Source of the DNA: Rugalucina vietnamica
Lineage: Eukaryota; Mollusca; Bivalvia; Lucinida; Lucinidae
Direction: 5' to 3'
DNA: 64,000 bases
Assembly: GCA_964017185.1 (NCBI GenBank)
Contig: OZ024871.1
Span: 58,021,226 to 58,085,225, forward strand
Shown: one piece after another, positions 57,733 through 64,000 of the stretch
Position numbering within the stretch: position 1 is the stretch's first letter
Layout: each line of letters opens with the position of its first letter
Program-made: the position numbers and the translations under genes
Notes under the pieces: generated by a model
The model's input: only the letters and a program-made list of their open reading frames with translations
What the model was told of the DNA's origin: nothing
Database searches by the model: none

Positions 57733-57843
57733 CTGAAATACATGAGCCACATGACATGAAAACATGTTTTCTATTACACACACCAGTAACAGTGGATGGT
57801 GAGAGGCTCAAAATGGATTAAGAAAGTAGAAGTATTCTTAATA

Positions 57844-58208
57844 AGCAGAGGACCTATGGTCCAGTAAATCTCACCTGAGCTCTGGAAGATATGTCAGTAA
57901 ATGCATGGCCTATATAGTGAAGCTGTTGGCAGGAACAAATGAAGCAAGAACACAATTCTTCCATGCATTTGTCCATTTTCATAATCATTTATACAAGCTG
58001 AGTCTCCAGTGCTTCATGTCAAGTTTCAAGATAACAAGCATCCATGTATGCAGGCCCACCCATCTTGGTCATATGACCTGGACCATTAATACTAAGTTTC
58101 AATTACACTTCAAATCATCCAAATGAAATTTGGCTTTAATTGGACAATCAATTTCAGAAAAAGACATTTGAAAATTATGGGCATATACATACATATACCC
58201 CTGGGTCA
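57844..58208 (+). repeat. ACCAGAGGACC repeat family, diverged partial copy E
   Basis: Starts AGCAGAGGACCTATGGTCCA and CTCACCTGAGC, then relics of the family interior (CATCTTGGTCATATGACCTG, TTTGGCTTTAATTGGACAAT). It stops where copy D begins, with no terminal hairpin of its own. Confidence 0.7.
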
Positions 58209-58213
58209 AGACA

Positions 58214-60139
58214 ACCAGAGGACCAATGGTCCTGTAAACGCTCACCTGAGATCTGCTGTATATATGAATGTTATAGAAAATAGTCCCAGTATTGGGGCAG
58301 GTGAAGCCCTTGGGCCATTATTTTTTCAGAATAATCAATATACTGTCCATACAAAATTTTCCCTTCAAATGACATTTTAACAGTTTACCCATTCCAATAC
58401 ATAGGCCACCCATGTTGACCTTGCCTTAAAATAGGTCAAAGTCATCATAGGGTCATATATTGTAGTACTTGGAGTCATCGATGCTTCATGCAAAGTTTCT
58501 TCGAAATCTGTCCACCGGTTCCGGAGAAGAAGATTTTTGAAGGGTTTATACCATATATGGGCATGGCGGCCATAGTGGTCATGTGACCTTGATTATTTAT
58601 ATATACATTGATTCCCTTATTCTATAGATGCTTCACATGAAATTTGGCTTTGATTGGCCAAGCGGTTTCAGAGGAGACGATGTTTGAATATTATGGTAAT
58701 ATACATGTAAAATGCCCCGGGGCTGGGGCAAATGAGCCCCTGGGGTCCAGTTTTTTCAGAATCATTAATATTCAGTCCTACTGCCCATTTCCTGCAAGAC
58801 ATTCACTTTAAATGACATTTTAAAAGCTTTCCCCATTCAAGTGCATTGTCGACCTATGTTGACCTTGCTGTAAAATAGGTCAAGGTCATCCAAAGGTCAT
58901 AATTTATGAACACATTGTAGTACTTCAGTCTCCGATGGTTCAGCCAAGTTTTGTTGAAATTGGTCCATTGGTTCAGGAGAAGATGAATTTTGAACGGTTT
59001 TTACCATATATGGCCATGGCTGCCATCTTGGTCATGTGACCTGGATTATTTATAAACACATTGATTCCCCATTCCCATTGATGCTTCCTATAAAATTTGG
59101 CTTTGATTGGCCAAGTGGTTTCAGAGAAGAAGATCTTTGAATATTTTTGTAATATACATGTATATTGCCCCGGGATGGGGGCAGACCAACCCCTGGGGTC
59201 CAAATTTTTTTCAGAATTACCTACCTTCAGTCCATTTGCCCATTTCCTGCAAGATTTGCCTTTCAAATGACATTTTAACAATTTTCCCCATTCAAATGCA
59301 TGGGCGACCTATGTTGACCTTGCCGTAAAATAGGTCAATGTCATCCAAAGGTCATAATTTATAAAGACATTGTAGTACTCTAGTCCCCGATGCTTCATGC
59401 CAAGTTTCGTTGAAATCGGTCCAGTGGTTCCGGAGAAGAAGAATTTTGAAGGGTTTTACCATATATGGGCATGGAGGCCATCTTGGTCATGTGACCTGGA
59501 TTATTTATAAACACATTGATTCCTTCTTCCCATAGATGCTTCCCATAAAATTTGGCTTTGATTGGCCAAGTGGTTTCAGAGAAGAAGATCTTTGAATATT
59601 TTTATAATATACATGTATGTTGCCCCGGGGTGGGGGCAGACCAACCCCTGGGGTCCAATTTTTTTTCAGAATTACCTACCTTCAGTCCATTTGCCCATTT
59701 CCAGCAAGATTTGCCTTTCAAATGACATTTTAACAATTTTCCCCATTCAAACGCATGGGCGACGTATGTTGACCTTGCTGTAAAATAGGTCAAGGTCATC
59801 CAAAGGTCATAATTTATAAACACATTGTAGTACTCTAGTCCCAGATGATTCATGCCAAGTTTCGTTCAAATCGGTCCAGTGGTTCCGGAGAAGAAGAATT
59901 TTGAAGGGATTTTACCATATATGGGCATGGCGGCCATCTTGGTCATGTGACCTGGATAATTTATAAACACATTGGTTCCCCCTTCCTATAGATGCTTCAT
60001 ATAAAATTTGGCTTTGATTGGCCAAGCGGTTTCAGAGACGAAGATCTTTGAAAATGGTGGACGACGGACGACGGACGGACGCCGGATCATGGCCATCCTA
60101 TAAGCTCACCTTGTGAGCCTAACGGCTCAGGTGAGCTAA
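58214..60139 (+). repeat. ACCAGAGGACC...GGTGAGCTAA repeat family, copy D
   Basis: The longest uninterrupted copy, with both ends and four interior units of about 430-460 bp. It lies in the large intron of the NF-kappaB gene. Confidence 0.87.
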
Positions 60140-60169
60140 AAAGATATGAAATATAATAAGGTTCTGGAG

Positions 60170-60365
60170 AATTTTTTCCATATATGGGCATGACAGCCAT
60201 CTTGGCCATTCGTTCTGGACAATTTATACAAACTTTCATTATTCCTTCCCACTGAGACTCCACATAAACCTGGATTAGAATGGCCAAGTGTTTAAAGAAA
60301 AGGGGTTTGAACATTCAGGTTGAAGACAACAGCAGCAATGAAGCCTAGGTATACTATAAGCCGTG
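60170..60365 (+). repeat. Truncated fragment of the same repeat family
   Basis: Contains CATATATGGGCATGACAGCC, a GAATGGCCAAGTG block and GGTATACTATAAG, but lacks both termini. Confidence 0.65.
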
Positions 60366-60480
60366 TATTAACAGCGCCCGCACAGGAACTGTCTGATTAG
60401 TAAACAGCTTTTGCCTTCATTAATATATGCCACTTATATTAATATTGTGTGACATGATATTTATGCAATAATTATAACTA

Positions 60481-62674
60481 ACCAGAAGATCATTGGTCCT
60501 GAGAATGCTCACCTGAAGCCTGATCTTGGAGCATTTAGTGATCATGAAATGACCTTGACCTTGAATACTCACATACCTTTATTGACTTCAATAGTTGTCT
60601 GCATCTGCCACGGTCCAGGCCTCAGGCTGAAGTAGTTTCCAAACAATCAATTGTTTTCACTTTTTCCCACGTAAAAGTCAGTTTCCAAAATTGACCTTGC
60701 AGTAAAATAGGTCAAGGTCATCCTTGGGTCATCATTTGAGCAATCTATGGTGAGCTAAGTCCCCATGATGCTACAAACCAAGTTTCAGGAACACTGGCCC
60801 ACCAGTTCTGGAGAAGAAGATTTTTGAGCATTTGTGAACATGGCAGCCATGTTCAGCGTGCAAGCCCAATTTCACAAATTTTCTCCCTGTGCATGAAGGC
60901 TTCAAATAAAATTTCACATTCTTAGGCTGAGAGGGTACTGAGAAAAGCAAGTCTTTAATTTTGATATTTCAATGACCTTGGGCCCTTCATTACTTGTCTG
61001 CTTCTGCCAACTTTCAGGTCTCAGGCTGCAATAATTTACAAAATATCCATTATTTTCACTTTTTCCAATGTACACGCCTATGTTTCCAAAACTGACCTTG
61101 CCATAAAATTGGTCAAGGTCATCATTTGAACAAACTACGATGGGCTGGAGTCCCAGATACTACATACCAATTTTGATATTTCAATGACCTTGGGCTCTTC
61201 ATTACTTGTCTGCTTCTGCCAACTTTCAGGTCTCAGGCTGCAATAATTTACAAAATATCCATTGTTTTCACTTTTTCCAATGTACACGCCTATGTTTCCA
61301 AAACTGACCTTGCCATAAAATTGGTCAAGGTAATCATTTGAACAAACTACCATGGGCTGGAGTCCCAGATACTACATACCAAGTTTCGTCTGCCCACCAG
61401 TTCTGGAGAAGATTTTTGAGCATATCTGAGTATTTGTGAGCGTGATAGCCATGTTGAGCATTCGATCCAGATTTCGGGCATCATATTTTGTTCCCCCTAA
61501 GCATGAAGGCTCCACATGAAATTTTACTTTCATAGGCCTAGTGATTTTTGAGAAAATCATAATCTTAATATTTGATATTTAAATGACCTTAGGTCCTTCA
61601 CTGACTCCATTAGTTGTCTGCATCTAGCAACTTTGAAGTCTCAGGCTGTAATGGTTTCAAACAATATCCATTGTTTTCACTTTTTCCCATATAAAAGCCT
61701 ATGTTTCCAAAACAGACCTTGCCGTAAAATAGGCCAAGGTCATCCCTGGGTCATCATTTTATCAAATTATGATGGGCTGGAGTCCCGATGCTACATACCA
61801 AGTTTTGTGGAAATTGGCCTACCAGTTCTGGAGAAGATGTTTGAAGGATTTTTATCATATATGGGCATGGCAACCATCTTGGTCATGTGACTATGGTATT
61901 GCAAACAAAATTTCAATGCCACTACCCAAGGAGACTCCACATATAATTTCAACTTGATCGGCAAAGCGGTTTCAGATATTGTGGATGATAACGACAACAG
62001 ACGGACGCCGGAGCATGGCCATCCTATAAGCAGTTAGGGACGAAACCTAAACAGGTTATCAAAAAAAATAACATAATCACGTTATTTTTCTTTTCTCCAG
62101 AATTGGTCAAAATCTGCGACTGTTTCTTTCATTTATTTGAAATTCACACGGTTTTGTGTCATGAAAACGTTCTCACGGGATACCTCCAGATGAGAGCTTT
62201 ATATGGTGGACAGTCACTGAACAGCAATGCGAGGTCAGTAAACTTATTTTTTGTGTGCGATTTTCGGCCTCAGAAATGTGAAATTTTAAAATATGTATCC
62301 TCATCTTATCGGAATTTTGCCACATCTTATCAGAATTTTGACAACTTTCCTTGGAAGATATGACTTTAGCTTGTCGATTACAATAAAAATTCTTGGTACG
62401 CATTGTCTAGAAACTGGTACGGATGTGTTTTACAGACGAGTGGGGTAGCAAAAATAATAACGCATTCACGTTAATGTTGTCTTTTATCTTTAAATGGAAC
62501 ATGTTTAGAAATAACTTGGCAGAAGAAGAAAAGTTAACTCTAACAACCCAGAAAGGGAGATAATGTTTTAAAAATGTTTTAATAACTTGATTCAGCTATT
62601 ATTTTGATAACCTCTTGAGGTTTTGTCCCTGACTGATAAGCTGACCTTCTGAGCCAAAGGCTCAGGTGAGCTTA
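60481..62674 (+). repeat. Repeat family copy F, split by a 605-bp element
   Basis: Starts ACCAGAAGATCATTGGTCCT and ends GAGCCAAAGGCTCAGGTGAGC. Inside, a 212-bp unit is duplicated in tandem (about 60960 and 61172). The terminal segment is interrupted at ATAAG by 62031-62635. Sequence differs more from copies A-D and is closer to the copy inside the CR1-like LINE. Confidence 0.82.
62026..62640. mobile_element. Non-autonomous DNA transposon, 605 bp, with ATAAG duplication
   Basis: The element is 62031-62635, with ends CAGTTAGGGACGAAACCT and, complemented, CAGTCAGGGACAAAACCT; similarity runs about 30 bases to GGTTATC. ATAAG flanks both sides (62026-62030 and 62636-62640), and uninterrupted copies A, B and D show one ATAAG at this point, which confirms the insertion. 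Superfamily not assigned. Confidence 0.9.
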
Positions 62675-62800
62675 AAATAACTATATTTCATCTGAGGGAG
62701 TCCTTTTATTATAAATTAAAATTTTACAAGTAGATCTATATGTATGTTTTCCAATTGCTAGGCTCTGATGTAGGCCCAGATCAGCCCTGTCAATGTTTAC

Positions 62801-62976
62801 CTCAAAGTATGTGAGTAGCAGTCTGGTGGGACTGTGGTCCCCTATGTGGCCCTCCATCATTGTTCTGAGTCCCAGCTTGTCTGCCAGAGTCTGCCAGTCA
62901 CAGCCTGTCCTACAGGGATCCAAAAGCTTAGATAGAGTGACCCGGGTTCTGTAGGTCAGCTTCTCCATATCACCAC
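62801..62976 (-). CDS. NF-kappaB p105-like exon, main part of the death domain
   Basis: On the minus strand, acceptor TTCTTCCCCCAG precedes 62976 and donor GTAAAC follows 62801. Starting in phase 1, the exon codes GDMEKLTYRTRVTLSKLL, then CDWQTLADKLGL and SPTRLLLTYFE. D-W-x-x-L-A-x-K-L-G-L followed by S-P and Y-(F)E is the signature of the death domain in NF-kappaB precursor proteins (p105, p100). These proteins hold Rel dimers in the cytoplasm through ankyrin repeats and are processed or degraded after IKK phosphorylation. Death domains of MyD88, IRAK and UNC5 were considered; the G-G-T in the next exon favours NF-kappaB. Confidence 0.83.
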
Positions 62977-63277
62977 CTGGGGGAAGAATGATAGGACTTA
63001 AAACAGCTGTTGTCTATCTTAACTAATCTATCTTTATCAAACACATTTATGAGAAGGGTAAGTTTCTCCTGCCAGTATTTGATGATTAAGCCTGAAAACA
63101 TCAATAATTACTTTGTAAAGTTGGCATCTGATGACGATAATGTGTGGTTTATCTGTTCTTGAATAAAACATGGGTCCGTTATTGGCTATCTTACTGGGTA
63201 TACTTTAAGAGCTTATGAAAAGTATTCTTCTATCCAAGCATAAAGAGCAACTATTGTATTCAAGAGTACGGACTCAC
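62977..63277 (-). other. Short intron of the NF-kappaB p105-like gene
   Basis: Bounded by GTGAGT and CCCCCAG on the minus strand; free of recognisable repeats. Confidence 0.75.
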
Positions 63278-63425
63278 CACTGTGAAATCCCATACTACCA
63301 ATACCACTCTCCTTTGATGTGAGACGTAGAGATGACAATATAGATGTTGTACGTTCCATGTCCCTGTCTTCACCACCATTCTCTATGATGTTGATATACG
63401 GCTCACCATTCAGTATCCGCAATAT
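63278..63425 (-). CDS. NF-kappaB p105-like exon between ankyrin repeats and death domain
   Basis: Acceptor TTGCTTTTCAG before 63425 and donor GTGAGT after 63278 on the minus strand. The exon reads ILRILNGEPYINIIENG, then a Ser/Thr/Glu-rich linker with LTSKESGIGSMGFHSG, ending one base into a codon. The end phase matches the next exon at 62976, so the two join in frame across a short intron of about 300 bases. The ESGIGS sequence resembles the DSGxxS degron. The Rel homology domain and ankyrin repeats would lie beyond the right edge of the window. Confidence 0.78.
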
Positions 63426-63772
63426 CTGAAAAGCAATTTCAGTTTTCTTTGAATTCCTAAATTTTTCAACTTGGATATCTAAGGTTGCTCAAACAAATTT
63501 AAGGAGCAGAAAAATTGACAATTAGGCCTAAAATTTTTTATTCCCGTTTCCCAATTAGTCCATCAAAATAAGGGCCATCTTTTTTTTTGACCCCCAAGAA
63601 AAAAAATAAAAAATCGCGACTGACCCGGTACCACGATCCTGGTTTTTATACATCATCATTACGGTTCCTTTTGCTTTTACGTGAGTCCGTTACATTTGGA
63701 CTGTTGCAATCCAATATGGTGACAAAACAACATTTCGGCGGCGTATTTCAACATAATTTCGATGCGAGAAGG
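63426..63772 (-). other. Part of an upstream intron of the NF-kappaB p105-like gene
   Basis: No further exon is visible. A T run, GACCCCC and A-rich stretch at about 63577-63612 looks like the edge of a repeat. The open frame here on the plus strand is not convincing. Confidence 0.4.
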
Positions 63773-63773
63773 C

Positions 63774-63867
63774 ACAGAGGACCAATGGTCCTGTAAACGC
63801 TCAACTGAGATCTGCTGCATATACCAATAAACATGTTTGAATATTATTATTTTTTTCTTTTTTAATT
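63774..63867 (+). repeat. ACCAGAGGACC repeat family, truncated copy G
   Basis: CACAGAGGACCAATGGTCCT, GTAAACGCTCAACTGAG and the following 40 bases match the start of copies A-D, then the sequence switches to a T-rich run and another repeat. Confidence 0.8.
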
Positions 63868-64000
63868 CAGTTTTACGTCCCTTTCAAGATTATTTCAGCT
63901 CATATGAGACGGGCCAATCAGTCGGTGGGCGAAAACCGGAGAAATCCGAGAAAAACCACCTGGCACACCCGCAAGCAGAACTTGGCTTGTCTCACATGTG
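63868..64000 (+). repeat. Dispersed repeat with TTTTACGTCCC start, copy 2
   Basis: Matches 44060-44215 closely, including GCAAGCAGAACTTGGCTTGT, and runs to the window edge. Confidence 0.75.

Noticed and set aside
55624-59783. Plus- and minus-strand frames of 70-100 codons repeated several times between 50 and 60 kb
   Set aside because: They recur because the DNA repeat recurs; the frames shift between copies and show no domain.
32663-62674. Calling the AGCTCACCTG families Helitrons
   Set aside because: The hairpin followed by CTAA is suggestive, but the 5' end does not begin TC, the base after CTAA is usually A rather than T, and no Rep/helicase is present. Left unassigned.
63587-63796. 69-codon plus-strand frame near the right edge
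   Set aside because: It begins in a simple A-rich tract and ends inside the start of a dispersed repeat, in an intron of a minus-strand gene.
1-64000. Bacterial-style operons, ribosome binding sites, phage or plasmid features
   Set aside because: Gene structure, splice sites, LINEs, SINE and microsatellites all point to an animal nuclear genome.

Overview
This is eukaryotic, probably molluscan and most likely marine-bivalve DNA: AT-rich, dense in microsatellites and transposable elements, with intron-split host genes. The organism call is inference. It rests on the intron-exon structure, the absence of any bacterial gene organisation, and repeat types (ends reading AGCTCACCTG, tRNA-like SINEs, CR1-like LINEs) that I associate with bivalve genomes; no species can be named from the sequence alone.

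Two host genes are visible, both on the minus strand and both cut by the window. At the left edge (452-580) lies the first coding exon of dynactin subunit 4 (p62); the rest runs off the left end. At the right (52786-63425) are the last exons of an NF-kappaB p105/p100 (Relish-type) gene: the end of the ankyrin region, a two-exon death domain, and a probable last exon with a DSGxxS phosphodegron. Its introns are filled by repeats. The roughly 52 kb between the genes holds no other host gene I can support.

Layout: 0.9-3.1 kb degenerate CCCTA array, a diverged duplication and a double hairpin; 3.1-6.1 kb element with TTCGCTACC arrays at both ends; 6.39-11.3 kb nearly intact non-LTR retrotransposon with a 12-bp target duplication; 11.3-15.8 kb mostly plain DNA with a 170-bp repeat carrying DR1 sites, then microsatellites; 16.5-20.5 kb large inverted repeat; 21.85-24.4 kb and 25.0-26.1 kb terminal-inverted-repeat elements, the second with a perfect 9-bp target duplication; 26.8-27.65 kb AGCTCGCCTG repeat; 27.8-28.95 kb an unexplained scatter of a 15-bp motif; 29.4-30.05 kb foldback element; 30.5-36.76 kb decayed CR1-like LINE split by a repeat; 36.8-45.75 kb nested stack of DNA elements; 46.5-49.6 kb mariner-type MITE holding another repeat, then a 175-bp tandem repeat element; 50.1-62.7 kb five main copies of one repeat family, one split by a hAT-type element and one by a 605-bp element, with the NF-kappaB exons between them.

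The two LINEs are the visible sources of transposition proteins. The DNA elements seen here carry no recognisable transposase and would depend on enzymes made elsewhere. Several target duplications and insertion points can be read exactly, so the order of nested insertions can be reconstructed in several places.
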